Positions 7,847 to 17,480 are shown, counted from the stretch's first letter. The stretch is 46,664 nucleotides of DNA from Lysobacterales bacterium (GCA_022844135.1 JALHMG010000041.1:1-46664), one strand, 5' to 3'. Notes: generated by a model not told the origin, from the sequence alone. Made by a program: numbers and translations.

Positions 7847-9745
7847 TCATTCAAATCGCCACCCCAGCGAAAGATAGGCCACGCGATCCTGATACAGATT
7901 GGACGTCGACCCCGTCGGGCCAGTCACGATCTGCACGGTGCGAGCATTGCCGAGATTATCGATGCCGGCGCGCAGGTCGACCGGCCAACCGTAAACGTCG
8001 CGCCAGTTGAGCGCGATATCGATGCGCTGGTATTCGCCATCGCCGATGGTCGCCGTGTCTCGCGAACCGACGTGGTTCAAGTCCACTCCCAGGCTCAAAT
8101 CGTCGCGCGGCTGCCAGATGACGCCAACGCCACCCAGCCAATTCGGGCTGCGGCCGATATCCTGCACGACGAGGTTGAGGTTGCGGCTGTCGCGGGCCTG
8201 CACGTAAGACAGCGACCCGCTCCAGCGCCATTGCGGCCCGAGCACGCCTTCCCATTCGAATTCGACGCCGCGGCTCCGCGCAATTGGGGCATTGCGGAAC
8301 GCCGGAATGCGCGCATCCAGGAACACCATATCGTCGATGTCCGCGCGATAGGCGGTGGCGCGAAAGGTCTGCTGCGCGCCGCGCCAGATGTAGCTCAGCT
8401 CGCTCGTGGTGTTGACTTCGAAATCGAGACTGCGATTGACGCTGCCATCGCCATACAGCTCGAAGAACGTCGGCGAGCGATAGCCCTGCGCATGTTGCGC
8501 TTTGAGCACATGCTGTTCGGCTGGCCGCCAGACCAGCGAGGCGCGCGGCGTCAGGCGACTGCCGATGTCGCGATTGGCGTCGTAACGTGCGCCTAGCGTG
8601 ATCTGTAGCGCATCGATGGGCGAAAGTTGCGCTTGCGCGAACGCGCCCACCACGCGCCGCGATTCGCCTTCGACGACCACCGGCCGCGGCGGCAGGCCTG
8701 GACGGGGCGGCAGACCGCGATAGGACGCGCGCTCGATCTCGCCCCACAGGCCGTCGACGCCGAACAGCCAATGGCTGCGCTCGCTGTCCACCGCGATCTC
8801 GGCCCCGGCGCGAATCTGGCCGCCCTTGAATCCCAGCGCAAAACTGTTCGGGCCCAGGCGCACTTCGCCAGAGTCGTAATCGTTGTGCAGATATTGCGCG
8901 TGGGTACGCAGGTTGACGCGCTGGCCGAGCGCATGGGCGTAGTCGCTGCCGACGGTGTAGGAGACATCGGCCTGCCCCGGATCGCGGATAGTGCCGCCAA
9001 TCTCCCCAAGCCGGCGGCGCTCGCCCTGCGCAATGACGCGAAGGCCGCCGCGTTCGGCGCGCAGCACCAACGAACGCGACTGCTCGCGGGCCAGGAAGCC
9101 CACCGGCAAAACCGCCTCGCTGCTGTTGCGCCAGCCGAGCGCCGACGACAATTTAATCTCGCCCAACTCCGCATGGTGCAAGGCATCCAAAGTACGCCCA
9201 CCATGATTGTCGATCCCGGCAACGATTTCGCGCACACCACTGCGGGTGACGATATTGATCATGCCCTGGAAAGCATAGTCGCCATAAATCACCGAGCCTG
9301 GGCCACGTACGAACTCGATGCGCTCGACCAGCGTCATTGGCAGAATCAAGGCCGAGCCGTTGGCGCCGATATCTTCGCGGCCGATGGCCAGACCGTTCAG
9401 AAGGATCTGGATGCTGCCGCTGTTGAACGGAAAGTAGATGCCGCGCGCGGTCAACGTCGGCACTCCGCGTGCGTCGATCTCGGTCTGCAGGCCGGGTGCG
9501 TGCGACAAAGCCTCCCAAACCGTTCGCGCCCCTAAATCGCGGAGTACGGCGCCTTCAAGAACGGTCACCATGCCAGGCACAAAATCGCGGTTCATGCGCG
9601 TACGCGTTGCGACCTCGGTTTCCTCCTCCAGCGTTTGCATCAATTCTGCGAGCGCTGCAGCGTCGTCCGATTGCGCGCTCGCTGGGGCGGCGAACGCCGC
9701 CCACAGGGCCAACGTCAGTGCCTTCGCTTTGGCTTTTGCGCTCAT
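7847..9745 (-). CDS. TonB-dependent outer-membrane receptor of the YfiR/kinase/GGDEF operon
   Basis: This 632-aa protein has a signal peptide ([25 protein letters not shown] cleaved near residue 25), a short acidic lead, and a plug domain starting near residue 55 (VPGMVTVLEGAVLRDLG, then R-I-E-F-V-R-G-P-G-S and I-N-I-V-T-R-S-G). A 22-strand-type barrel ends in the aromatic residue pattern LSLGWRFE. Siderophore and cobalamin receptors share this layout, but the ligand is not evident. It is the last gene of a four-gene minus-strand operon; its ATG overlaps the stop of the REC-GGDEF gene by 4 bp. That coupling suggests the receptor is part of, or regulated with, a c-di-GMP signalling unit. No iron-box was identified. 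Confidence 0.88.
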   Translation of the reverse strand: MSAKAKAKALTLALWAAFAAPASAQSDDAAALAELMQTLEEETEVATRTRMNRDFVPGMVTVLEGAVLRDLGARTVWEALSHAPGLQTEIDARGVPTLTARGIYFPFNSGSIQILLNGLAIGREDIGANGSALILPMTLVERIEFVRGPGSVIYGDYAFQGMINIVTRSGVREIVAGIDNHGGRTLDALHHAELGEIKLSSALGWRNSSEAVLPVGFLAREQSRSLVLRAERGGLRVIAQGERRRLGEIGGTIRDPGQADVSYTVGSDYAHALGQRVNLRTHAQYLHNDYDSGEVRLGPNSFALGFKGGQIRAGAEIAVDSERSHWLFGVDGLWGEIERASYRGLPPRPGLPPRPVVVEGESRRVVGAFAQAQLSPIDALQITLGARYDANRDIGSRLTPRASLVWRPAEQHVLKAQHAQGYRSPTFFELYGDGSVNRSLDFEVNTTSELSYIWRGAQQTFRATAYRADIDDMVFLDARIPAFRNAPIARSRGVEFEWEGVLGPQWRWSGSLSYVQARDSRNLNLVVQDIGRSPNWLGGVGVIWQPRDDLSLGVDLNHVGSRDTATIGDGEYQRIDIALNWRDVYGWPVDLRAGIDNLGNARTVQIVTGPTGSTSNLYQDRVAYLSLGWRFE

Positions 9746-10698
9746 GGCAAGCTCACCACCGTCGGATTTTCCGGCTCACGTCGAATGACCACCCGGCGCC
9801 CGGAAATCTGGTCGTCGAGATGGCCCTGGTCGCGCCCGGCTTCCTTTGCCGCATACAGCAAGCGATCGGCGGCCGACAGCGCTGTGTCGGGCTGCGTCAA
9901 ATCGGGGCGCGTTACGACCGCGCCCAGACTGACGCTGACGAACACGCTGGCGTCGGAGCGCGCATGCGGGATCTCCAGATCGGCGATGGCATCGATAACG
10001 CGACGCGCCGCAGTTTCTCCCTGGTCGCCAGCGATCAGCAGCGCGAACTCCTCGCCGCCATAACGCGCCGCCAGATCGTCGCCCCGGGAGAAAGCATGTT
10101 CCAGCGCATGGGCGATGCGCCGCAAACATTCATCGCCTGGGCTATGCCCGTAATAGTCGTTGTAGCGTTTGAAGTAATCGACATCGATCAACATCAGCGT
10201 CAATGGCTCGGCGCTGCGTTGCGCTGCCCGCCATGCACGCGCCAGCGACTCATCGAATCGACGTCGATTGGCGATCTTGGTCAGGCCGTCCATGGCCGCA
10301 TGCTGCTCCAGCAGATCGCGCTGACGCTTGATCTCGATGTGCGTACGCACGCGCGCCCGCGTAATCGGCGGACTGATGGGCTTGACGATGTAGTCCACCG
10401 CGCCCAGATCGAAGCCGCGGGCCTCGTCGTTAACGTCGGTCATGGCGGTGATAAAGATCACTGGAATGTGCTGGGTCTTGGCCTCGCTTTTGAGCCAGCG
10501 CAAGACTTCGAAACCATCCATATTTGGCATCACTACATCCAGCAGGATCAGATCGAACGGCTGGCTGACGGCCATCTGCAGTGCCCGCGCGCCATTGGTT
10601 GCGAAGTACAAATCGAAGCCCGCCAGGGCCTCGGCGACCACCTGCACATTGGCCGGTTCGTCGTCGACGATCAGAATTTGTGGACGCGCGCTGGTCAT
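9742..10698 (-). CDS. Response regulator with GGDEF output (diguanylate cyclase)
   Basis: This 318-aa cytoplasmic protein has an N-terminal receiver (acidic pocket VDDEP, phosphoacceptor D54 in [11 protein letters not shown], conserved T in FITAMT, K in YIVKPIS). A short helix links it to a GGDEF domain ([13 protein letters not shown] through [13 protein letters not shown]). The active site is intact (RYGGEEF), and an RxxD (RGDD) five residues upstream forms a product-inhibition I-site. It should make c-di-GMP when phosphorylated, most simply by the hybrid kinase whose stop codon overlaps its start by 4 bp. It overlaps the downstream receptor gene by 4 bp. Domain calls are certain; the phosphorelay partner is inferred from gene order. 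Confidence 0.93.
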   Translation of the reverse strand: MTSARPQILIVDDEPANVQVVAEALAGFDLYFATNGARALQMAVSQPFDLILLDVVMPNMDGFEVLRWLKSEAKTQHIPVIFITAMTDVNDEARGFDLGAVDYIVKPISPPITRARVRTHIEIKRQRDLLEQHAAMDGLTKIANRRRFDESLARAWRAAQRSAEPLTLMLIDVDYFKRYNDYYGHSPGDECLRRIAHALEHAFSRGDDLAARYGGEEFALLIAGDQGETAARRVIDAIADLEIPHARSDASVFVSVSLGAVVTRPDLTQPDTALSAADRLLYAAKEAGRDQGHLDDQISGRRVVIRREPENPTVVSLP

Positions 10699-13436
10699 AA
10701 ATTGGCTCCTTTCGAAGAGGTGTTGGCAGACGCCAGAATGGACAAGGCGTCATCGAATGCGAGGCGATCGATGGCTGCACGTAGTCGCCCGGCGGTGTCG
10801 GTATCGATGTTTGCAGCGCTCAGGAAATCATCAGCGATGCGACCTGCGAGCAAACTGTTGGCTTGCAGCGCGGCCGTCAGCGCCGCGCGCTTTTCAGCCC
10901 CGGCGGCCGACTCCACCGAAATCACGCTGGGCGCATTGGGCAGCGCCGCGCACACCAGCGCCGCGAGTGGCGCGCTCAGCGCATCGAGCGGCACAGTGTG
11001 TCCATTGCGCAGCGCCAGTTCGATCTTGGCCGCCGCATTGGCGATGTCGACGAGCGCCAGCGTCGACGCCGCGCCTTTGAGCGTGTGCAACAAGTCGAGC
11101 GCAGCGCTGCGCTCATCGGCAGCGAGATGCGCAGCCAATGCTTCAGCCGCACGAGCATGACGTTGCCGGAAGTCGTCGATCAAACGCCACAGCAGAGCCT
11201 CGCGACCGACGCGCTGCAGCGCGGTGGGCAAGTCCAGGCCCGGCACATGATGTTGCGGCGCCGATGGCGTCGCGCTGCGCCGCGCATCGATGCTGAGCCA
11301 ACGGCCGAGCACGCGTTTGAGTTCGGCCTCGTCGATCGGTTTGGTCAGATAATCGTCGAGCCCGGCATCCAGGAAGCGCTTGCGGTCGCCCGCCATGGCG
11401 TGCGCGGTCAGGGCGATGATCGGACATCGGGCGCCAATGGCACGCAGCCGCGCGCTGGTCTCGATGCCGTCCAGACCCGGCATCTGGATATCCATCAGCA
11501 CCACATCAGCTTGCGCGGCGGGAAACATCTCCAGCGCAGCAGCGCCGCTGTCGGCGGTACGCACATCCAGTCCCAGATCGCTCAGCAATTCGCCGGCAAC
11601 GATGCGGTTGATTTCGTTGTCCTCCACCAGCAATACGCGACCGTTCAATCGTGCTGCCGGAACGTTCGCGCTTTGTACGCGTCGCGCCATTCCGAGCGCC
11701 TGCATGGCGCCGTCGAACAGCGACGATGGACTCACCGGCTTGTGCAGGAACACGTCGATGCCGACACCCTGCGCATCGCGCGCCAGCCGCTCATCGCCGT
11801 AGGCGCTGACCATCACCGTGGCCGGCCGCGCCGTGCCGCGCTCGGCCAAAGTGCGCACTGTCTCGATACCGTCGAGGCCCGGCAGTTTCCAATCCAGGAT
11901 CATCAGGTCGAACCGTCTGGACGCGAGCAGCTCAAGCGCTGCCTCTCCGGATTCGGCGAGCGCGACGTCGAAGTTCATGGATTCGAGCATGGTGCCGAAG
12001 ACATCGCGCGTGGTTGGATTGTCGTCGACGATCAGCGCCAGACGGCCGCCGCCGCTGGGCGGTCGCAGCGGTTGCCGACGGTCGACGGCGACGCGCACGG
12101 TAAACCAGAACGTACTGCCCTGCCCCAGCTCGCTGGTGGCGCCAATCTCGCCGCCCATCAGCTCCACCAGGCGCTTGCAGATGGCAAGGCCCAAGCCCGC
12201 GCCGCCGTGGACGCGGGTATCGGATTCGTCGACCTGCGTGAACGGCTGGAACAGGCGCTGCAACTGCGCGGGCGCAATGCCGATACCGCTATCGGTCACT
12301 GCCACCTTGAGCAAAAAATCGTTGCTGTCGGCGTTCGCGCGCGTCACGGCGACGACGATTTGCCCCCGCTGGGTGAACTTGAGCGCATTGGTGACCAGAT
12401 TGATCAGCACCTGCGACAGCCGCGCGGCATCGCCGATCAGTGCATTCGGCACATCGGGCGCGACCTGGAACAGAACGTCGATGCGCTTGCTCCGGGCACG
12501 ATCGCCCACCACCGCAATCAGGTCGTCCAGCACGCGATTGAGGCCGAACTCGCGCGCCTCGATCGTCAGCTTTCCGGCTTCGATGCGCGACAAGTCGAGG
12601 ATGTCGTTGATCACGCCGAGCAGCAGCCGCGCCGACGTGGTCACTTGCGCCACCATGCCGCGCTGACGAGCCGTCAGATCGGTGCGTTCGAGCAGCGTCG
12701 CCATACCGATCACGGCATTCATCGGCGTGCGAATCTCATGGCTCATGTTGGCAAGGAACTGGCTCTTGGCGCGATTGGCGGCCTCGGCCTGATCGCGCGC
12801 CTGCTCGAGATCGCGGCGGAAGGCCTGCTCTTTGGCCGCCAGATCGCGCTCGGCTGCGAGCCGCTGTTCGGTGTTGCGCTCGGCGATACCGAGCTGCACG
12901 GCCAGCACGCCGCCCAAAATCAGCATCAGCACGGCGATCACGAGTCCCTGGATGAGCAGCTGATTGCGCAGATCGCGGCGCAGATCGGCGTGGAACTCGC
13001 CGTTGACGACGAACGTACCCACGCCGAGCAACTCGGCGCTGTCTTGATCGTACAGTTCTACTTCGACGCGCTGGTGCTCGCTCCCGAAATCGCCGGCCCG
13101 GCGGTTGAGCAACAACGCGGCACGGCCGACGACGTCCGAGTCGAGCTCCAGGCCGACGTCGAGAAAAAACGCGGCGTCGCGCCTGACGCTGCGGAGCAAC
13201 AGGATCTGATCGATCGCTTGCAGCATCGATGCCTGCTGGCTGTCGATGTTTTCCTGCGCGAGCGCGTTGGCCAGCAGCACCGATTGCGATTGCGCCATCA
13301 CTTCGGCTTGTTGCGAGGCCTCATCGAGCAACCGCGGCTGCAGAAAGAACAACCAGAACGCCAATAGCGAACCTTCCAGCAGGACGGTCAGAACCGCACA
13401 TGCCGCCGCGATCGCCATTGCCGAGCGGCCGATCAT
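10695..13436 (-). CDS. Hybrid sensor histidine kinase (HisKA-HATPase-REC-REC-Hpt)
   Basis: This 913-aa inner-membrane phosphorelay kinase has TM1 at about residues 9-32, a periplasmic sensor of about 125 residues without a family I recognise, and TM2 at about 158-182. A coiled coil to about residue 225 is followed by the H-box (H233 in [11 protein letters not shown]). The ATPase has its N-box near 350 ([10 protein letters not shown]) and G boxes DSGIGI and GGAGLGL. Receiver 1 has phosphoacceptor D515, receiver 2 D649 ([13 protein letters not shown]), and a C-terminal Hpt has H784 ([10 protein letters not shown]). All phospho-residues are present. It overlaps the YfiR-like gene upstream and the REC-GGDEF gene downstream by 4 bp each, so the natural prediction is a His-Asp-His-Asp relay ending in c-di-GMP synthesis. 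Confidence 0.94.
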   Translation of the reverse strand: MIGRSAMAIAAACAVLTVLLEGSLLAFWLFFLQPRLLDEASQQAEVMAQSQSVLLANALAQENIDSQQASMLQAIDQILLLRSVRRDAAFFLDVGLELDSDVVGRAALLLNRRAGDFGSEHQRVEVELYDQDSAELLGVGTFVVNGEFHADLRRDLRNQLLIQGLVIAVLMLILGGVLAVQLGIAERNTEQRLAAERDLAAKEQAFRRDLEQARDQAEAANRAKSQFLANMSHEIRTPMNAVIGMATLLERTDLTARQRGMVAQVTTSARLLLGVINDILDLSRIEAGKLTIEAREFGLNRVLDDLIAVVGDRARSKRIDVLFQVAPDVPNALIGDAARLSQVLINLVTNALKFTQRGQIVVAVTRANADSNDFLLKVAVTDSGIGIAPAQLQRLFQPFTQVDESDTRVHGGAGLGLAICKRLVELMGGEIGATSELGQGSTFWFTVRVAVDRRQPLRPPSGGGRLALIVDDNPTTRDVFGTMLESMNFDVALAESGEAALELLASRRFDLMILDWKLPGLDGIETVRTLAERGTARPATVMVSAYGDERLARDAQGVGIDVFLHKPVSPSSLFDGAMQALGMARRVQSANVPAARLNGRVLLVEDNEINRIVAGELLSDLGLDVRTADSGAAALEMFPAAQADVVLMDIQMPGLDGIETSARLRAIGARCPIIALTAHAMAGDRKRFLDAGLDDYLTKPIDEAELKRVLGRWLSIDARRSATPSAPQHHVPGLDLPTALQRVGREALLWRLIDDFRQRHARAAEALAAHLAADERSAALDLLHTLKGAASTLALVDIANAAAKIELALRNGHTVPLDALSAPLAALVCAALPNAPSVISVESAAGAEKRAALTAALQANSLLAGRIADDFLSAANIDTDTAGRLRAAIDRLAFDDALSILASANTSSKGANL

Positions 13437-13993
13437 CGATACACCTTCGCAACGCGCAGAAAAAACGGCTTCAATTCGACGCCGGCAGCGTCCAGCGCGT
13501 TCTCGTTCAAGTAGGGCTGCACCGTCGCCTCGATCGCCAGCCCTGCCATCACGCCGCGCTCGACATCACCCTCGAAAGGCGAATACAGGACCACTTGCCG
13601 ATCCTGGCAATACTTCACCCAGCGCGCCAGCGACTGAGCATCGAGTGGCGAGGCGATGAAGATCCCCGCAGGTACCTGCTCCGGCAGTTCCGAGACCACT
13701 TTCGCCAGGACCGGCACATCGCGAATCGCACCACCCTTGTCGCTCGGCGCGATCAGTGCCGCCACCGTCGCGCCGAGCGCGACGTCGCGACTGTAAATCG
13801 CCACGTGCAGAACGCCATCGGTGGCGCGTTCGGTCAGTCGCAGGTCGGCTGCCAGCAAGGTGCGGAATACCCGCGCGCCGGCGCGAATGCGACGCGCGCT
13901 TTGATCGTCAGCGCGCGCCGCGAAGGCAAAGGACAGCGTCGCCGACGTCAGCAGCAAAAATTGTCGGCGCGACATTGTCTCGTGATCGGGCAT
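13433..13993 (-). CDS. YfiR-like (DUF4154) periplasmic protein with Tat-type signal
   Basis: First gene of the operon, 186 aa. The N-terminus has an S-R-R-Q-F-L twin-arginine motif (residues 8-13) before a hydrophobic stretch and ADD, suggesting folded export by Tat; a start at the second ATG (13975) would begin right at that motif. The body fits DUF4154/YfiR: a conserved core with '[22 protein letters not shown]' spacing and the closing [14 protein letters not shown]. aeruginosa YfiR restrains the diguanylate cyclase YfiN from the periplasm. Here the partner is probably the periplasmic domain of the co-encoded hybrid kinase, which is inference. Only 35 bp separate it from a divergent response-regulator gene. 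The 4-bp overlap with the kinase supports coupled expression. Confidence 0.75.
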   Translation of the reverse strand: MPDHETMSRRQFLLLTSATLSFAFAARADDQSARRIRAGARVFRTLLAADLRLTERATDGVLHVAIYSRDVALGATVAALIAPSDKGGAIRDVPVLAKVVSELPEQVPAGIFIASPLDAQSLARWVKYCQDRQVVLYSPFEGDVERGVMAGLAIEATVQPYLNENALDAAGVELKPFFLRVAKVYR

Positions 13994-14028
13994 AGTTCGC
14001 GATCATCGCCCAAACCCGTGCAGGTTTG

Positions 14029-14703
14029 ATGGAGACACGGCCTACTCTGCTGCTGATCGAAGACGACCCGACCTTGAGCGAACTGCTGTCAGTGCGCCTG
14101 GCTGAGGCTGATTTCGATGTGGTTGCGCACAGCGGCATCGCCGATGCGGTCGCCTGGCTCGACACGCACGTCGCCAGTGCCGTGGTCCTCGACTTGACGC
14201 TCCCGGATGGCGACGGTATCGAGTTGTGCCGTCGCATCCGCGCCCGTTCCAAGCTGCCATTGATCATGATCTCAGCGCGCGGCGAGCTGGCCGACAAAGA
14301 ACGCGGGCTGGATGTCGGCGCCGACGATTATCTGGCCAAACCGTTCGACCCGGCCGAGTTGGTTGCACGCTTGCGAGCGCTGCTGCGGCGCTGGCGCGAT
14401 TGGCAAGGCGCAGCGCCGTCGCGTGCGCTGGCGATCGACGAGATGGCCTTGCTGGCGCGCGTTGGCAGCGAGCCGCTGCCCCTCACACCGATCGAGTTTC
14501 GCCTTCTGCGCACGCTTGCCAGGCATCCCGGCCGCGCCTTCTCGCGCAGCCAGCTTCTCGATGCGATTTACAGCGCCGACAAAGTCGTCAACGATCGCAC
14601 CGTCGACTCGCATCTGAAAAACTTAAGGCGCAAGCTGGTCGAAGCTGGCCTCGACGACCCGATCAGCGCGGTCTATGGCGTTGGATATCGCTTCGAACGG
14701 TAA
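14029..14703 (+). CDS. OmpR/PhoB-family response regulator
   Basis: This 224-aa two-domain regulator has a receiver with acidic pair EDD near residue 12, phosphoacceptor D55 (VVLDLTLPDGDG), conserved S in MISARGE, and K in YLAKPFDP. A C-terminal winged-helix DNA-binding domain follows (LPLTPIEFRLLRTLARHPG to HLKNLRRKL and VYGVGYRFE). The ATG at 14029 is preferred over a TTG one codon earlier. No orthodox sensor kinase is beside it, so it is either an orphan or served by the hybrid kinase of the divergent operon, whose first gene starts 35 bp away. Overlapping divergent promoters would let it control that operon and itself; no direct repeats are clear enough to name as its operator. Confidence 0.93.
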   Translation: METRPTLLLIEDDPTLSELLSVRLAEADFDVVAHSGIADAVAWLDTHVASAVVLDLTLPDGDGIELCRRIRARSKLPLIMISARGELADKERGLDVGADDYLAKPFDPAELVARLRALLRRWRDWQGAAPSRALAIDEMALLARVGSEPLPLTPIEFRLLRTLARHPGRAFSRSQLLDAIYSADKVVNDRTVDSHLKNLRRKLVEAGLDDPISAVYGVGYRFER

Positions 14704-14775
14704 CGATGTCAAGACAGTCCGAACGGTCCGCTTACCGGTCGCGCCACGACCGCGGCGGCGCGCTATGTTTGCCCG

Positions 14776-15477
14776 ATGCGCGCCCGAATTCGCCCGATCA
14801 TCGCCTTTGCTTTACTCGCCCCCGCTGTCGCGGCGGCGGGGCCCACCATTGAGCAGCGGCTGGCGCGCCTTGCGCCCGATCTGGACCGCGACGTGCTGGC
14901 CCTGGCTTTGCAGGCCAAGGACTGCCGGTCCGCCGACGAATCGGGCCATCGTCTGGCCATCATCGATTACTCCAAACCCTCGACCGAGAAACGGCTCTGG
15001 GTGTTCGATATCGACAAGCCGCGTTTGTTGTTTCACGAGCATGTGGCCCATGGCCGCGGCAGCGGCGAAAACTACGCGACCCGTTTTTCCAACACCAGCG
15101 GCAGCTACCAGAGCAGCCTGGGCCTGTATCGCACCGCCGACACCTACGATGGCGGCAACGGCTACACGCTGCGACTGGAAGGTTTAGACCCCGGCTTCAA
15201 CGATCGCGCTCGCGAGCGTTACATCGTGATGCACGGCGCGCCTTATGTGGATCCGGATTTAGCCAATACTCAAGGCCGGCTGGGGCGCAGTCTGGGTTGT
15301 CCCGCGCTGCGCCCGCAAATCGCCCGAGAGATCATCGATACTCTGCGCGATGGTCAATGGCTGTTTGTCTACTACCCGGATGCCTCATGGTTGAATCAGG
15401 CGGCAAGTCTGTCCTGCGCGACATCGCGCCTGGCGGCAGAAGCGATGCAACGCTCTGCGTTCGCGGCTACACCCTGA
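14776..15477 (+). CDS. Secreted L,D-transpeptidase-like protein (YkuD_2 / catalytic domain family)
   Basis: This 233-aa protein has a signal peptide (MRARIRPIIAFALLAPAVAAAG). The mature part matches the 'murein L,D-transpeptidase catalytic domain' family: L-A-I-I-D-Y-S-K-P, FDIDKPRLLFHEHVAHGRGS, T-R-F-S-N-T-S-G-S, Y-I-V-M-H-G-A-P-Y, and the cysteine motif GRSLGCPAL (C175), with H in VMHGA as the likely partner. It is expected in the periplasm acting on peptidoglycan stems or a related substrate; activity has rarely been tested for this family. Its 3' end overlaps the upstream-extended frame of the next L,D-transpeptidase, suggesting an operon of two wall-remodelling enzymes. Confidence 0.88.
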   Translation: MRARIRPIIAFALLAPAVAAAGPTIEQRLARLAPDLDRDVLALALQAKDCRSADESGHRLAIIDYSKPSTEKRLWVFDIDKPRLLFHEHVAHGRGSGENYATRFSNTSGSYQSSLGLYRTADTYDGGNGYTLRLEGLDPGFNDRARERYIVMHGAPYVDPDLANTQGRLGRSLGCPALRPQIAREIIDTLRDGQWLFVYYPDASWLNQAASLSCATSRLAAEAMQRSAFAATP

Positions 15478-17141
15478 GGCGGTACATCGCTGCCTTCCCT
15501 CGCACGGGGAGAACTCGCCCCAGCCTTGCGCTGGTTGCGTGCTTGTTGGCGCTGCTGCTCAGCGCTTGCGCGCCGAACCGCCCGCGAGTCGAACCATCTC
15601 CACCGGCTGCGCCGCCGCGAGCACTGAGCGCCGGTGAAGTTCGCGACGTGCTTTTCCGGCACGAGCCGATCATCTTCTCTGGTTCGACTGTCGGCGATGT
15701 GGCAGCCGTGCGCGCGTTTTATGCGGCGCGCGACTACCGCACCGCATTCACCGGCGCCGACTGCGAACGACGCATGCCGGCGATGGTGCAAGCGATCAGC
15801 CTCGCCACCACTCACGGACTGAACCCCCAGCACTATCACGCCGACGTACTTTCCACACAAAACGCGTGCGATCCCACCAACGAGCTGCTGGCTGCGGACG
15901 CCTGGTTGAGGCTGGCGCAGCATCTGCACGCCGGCAGCATCGACCCTCGTACGGTCGAACCCGACTGGACCGCCGAGCGCCCCGCACTGGATCGCGGAAC
16001 CTTGCTCGAGCAGGCGCTGACCAGCGATTCGCTCGCCGCCGGCCTCAACGCCTTGGCCCCGCAGGACGGCTATTACAAGGCATTGCAACGAGCGCTCGTG
16101 CAGTGGCGCGAACTGCAAGCACGCGGCGAGTGGCCACAACTCGATGATGGCCCGACCTTGCGGCGCGGCGATGCCGATGCGCGCGTTCCACAGATACGCG
16201 CGCGACTCGCCATCGAAGGATTCCAGGCCGACGCTGTCGCCGAACCGACGCTGTTCGACGCCGAACTCGAACGACAAGTCAAACGCTACCAAACTGCCGC
16301 GCACCTGGATGTCGACGGCGCCGTGGGTCGCGAAACGCTGGCGGAACTGCGCCGCACACCGGCAGAGCGCGTGGCGCAGATACGCGCCAATCTCGAGCGC
16401 TGGCGGTGGCTGCCCGATACGCTGGGCGAACGCCACATTCGCGTCAACATCGCCCACTTCCAGCTGGAAGCCCGCGCCGGCGGCAAAATCGAACGCGTGC
16501 ATCGGATCATTGTCGGCAAGCAGCTCCGGCGCACGCCGAGCTTCTCGGCGAATATGCGCTACATTGTCGTCAATCCCTGGTGGGAAGTGCCAAGGCGACT
16601 GGCGGTGGAAGACAAGTTGCCCTTGTTCCAACGCGATCCGGAGGCCTTCGCTCGGCTCGGCTTCCGCGCCGTCGGCGCCGACAACATCGAAGTCGATCCT
16701 GCGGGCATCGACTGGAACGCCTTTACCAAACGCAATTTCCCCTATCGCTTGCGCCAACAGCCGGGCCGCGAGAACGCGCTTGGCGAGGTAAAGCTCATGT
16801 TCCCGAATCGCCACGATGTTTATCTGCACGACACGCCTGGCCGCACCCTGTTCGAGCGCTCGCGGCGGAATTTTTCCTCCGGCTGCATGCGCACCGAATT
16901 CCCGCTCGAACTGGCAGCCTGGGCGCTGTCGGACAACAGCAACTGGCCCCTGGAGCGGTTGACCACAGTCGCCGCAGGCGAGGTCGAAACCACGATCCGA
17001 CTCAAAACGCCGTTACCAGTGCACGTCCAGTACCTGACCGCCGTCGTCGACGAGGGTGAGGTGCGTTTCGTGTACGACCTTTATCAGCGCGATGCAGCGC
17101 TGATCGACGCCATGGGCCTGGGCGCAACGCAAGGCAGATAA
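15387..17141 (+). CDS. L,D-transpeptidase of the YcbB/LdtD type, probable lipoprotein
   Basis: This enzyme makes meso-Dap-Dap (3-3) crosslinks or related bonds in periplasmic peptidoglycan. From the ATG at 15387 it has 584 aa. A hydrophobic stretch ending LLALLLSAC resembles a lipobox, but it lies unusually far (about 60 residues) from this start, so a non-ATG start closer in is possible. Domains are the LdtD scaffold (about residues 90-290), a peptidoglycan-binding repeat (VPQIRARLAIEGF and VDGAVGRETLAEL), and a YkuD catalytic domain. Motifs are VNPWWEVPRRLA, H-D-V-Y-L-H-D-T-P and the catalytic cysteine C500 in NFSSGCMRTE; the usual S-H-G-C is S-S-G-C here. The start overlaps the previous gene by 91 bp. 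A strong terminator follows. Confidence 0.88.
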   Translation: MVESGGKSVLRDIAPGGRSDATLCVRGYTLRRYIAAFPRTGRTRPSLALVACLLALLLSACAPNRPRVEPSPPAAPPRALSAGEVRDVLFRHEPIIFSGSTVGDVAAVRAFYAARDYRTAFTGADCERRMPAMVQAISLATTHGLNPQHYHADVLSTQNACDPTNELLAADAWLRLAQHLHAGSIDPRTVEPDWTAERPALDRGTLLEQALTSDSLAAGLNALAPQDGYYKALQRALVQWRELQARGEWPQLDDGPTLRRGDADARVPQIRARLAIEGFQADAVAEPTLFDAELERQVKRYQTAAHLDVDGAVGRETLAELRRTPAERVAQIRANLERWRWLPDTLGERHIRVNIAHFQLEARAGGKIERVHRIIVGKQLRRTPSFSANMRYIVVNPWWEVPRRLAVEDKLPLFQRDPEAFARLGFRAVGADNIEVDPAGIDWNAFTKRNFPYRLRQQPGRENALGEVKLMFPNRHDVYLHDTPGRTLFERSRRNFSSGCMRTEFPLELAAWALSDNSNWPLERLTTVAAGEVETTIRLKTPLPVHVQYLTAVVDEGEVRFVYDLYQRDAALIDAMGLGATQGR

Positions 17142-17155
17142 ACGCAAAGCCACCG

Positions 17156-17182
17156 TCCGCCCCGTTGGGGCGGTTCTTGTTT
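17156..17182 (+). terminator. Rho-independent terminator after the L,D-transpeptidases
   Basis: A perfect CCGCCCC-GTT-GGGGCGG hairpin is followed by a T-rich run (TTCTTGTTTTT), starting 15 bases past the LdtD stop codon. It is the expected end of the transcript that carries both L,D-transpeptidase genes. Confidence 0.8.
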
Positions 17183-17218
17183 TTGGGCTCGTCCCAGGGT
17201 TGCGCTCGTTCCTCGCTT

Positions 17219-17480
17219 CACCCTTCGCTATCACCGTCCATGCCGTTGGCATGGAAACTCCAGTGCGTGTCGAGGCGCAAGGAATTCCCCTCTTTCTCCG
17301 TCCACGCCGTTGCCACGGGAAATCTCGGGCGCGCCGGGGCGCCTGCGAACGGGGCGGGCACGGCCCCAAAGGGGCCGACGGTGATAGCGAAGGGTGGAAC
17401 CCTGGAACAGGGTGGAACCCTGGAACAGGGTGGAACCCTGGTATCGACGCCCCCAATCACCATGCGCCCCAACGGGGCGC
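17219..17480. repeat. Hairpin-rich non-coding segment with 20-bp inverted repeat
   Basis: The arms CACCCTTCGCTATCACCGTC (17219-17238) and its exact complement (17377-17396) enclose about 140 bases. Inside or next to them are short perfect hairpins with 3-nt loops: TCCATGCC-GTT-GGCATGGA, CGGCCCC-AAA-GGGGCCG and GCGCCCC-AAC-GGGGCGC (17464-17480). I find no convincing gene in it. It could be a structured RNA or another degraded repeat unit. Confidence 0.6.
17393..17441. repeat. 18-bp tandem repeat, 2.7 copies
   Basis: The unit GGTGGAACCCTGGAACAG occurs at 17393-17410 and 17411-17428, with a 13-bp partial copy at 17429-17441, all identical. The unit holds its own small palindrome (CCAGGGTTCC on the complement). 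There are no spacers, so it is not a CRISPR array. Confidence 0.9.

Noticed and set aside
9469-11160. Long plus-strand frame of 563 codons
   Set aside because: It is antisense to the TonB-receptor, REC-GGDEF and hybrid-kinase genes, whose motifs are unambiguous. High GC content produces such mirror frames.
10863-13367. 834-codon plus-strand frame opposite the hybrid kinase
   Set aside because: It is a mirror frame of the kinase; the composition (Q, H, R, E-rich) is typical of antisense and no domain is visible.
17393-17441. CRISPR array
   Set aside because: The 18-bp units are directly tandem without spacers, and no cas gene is present.
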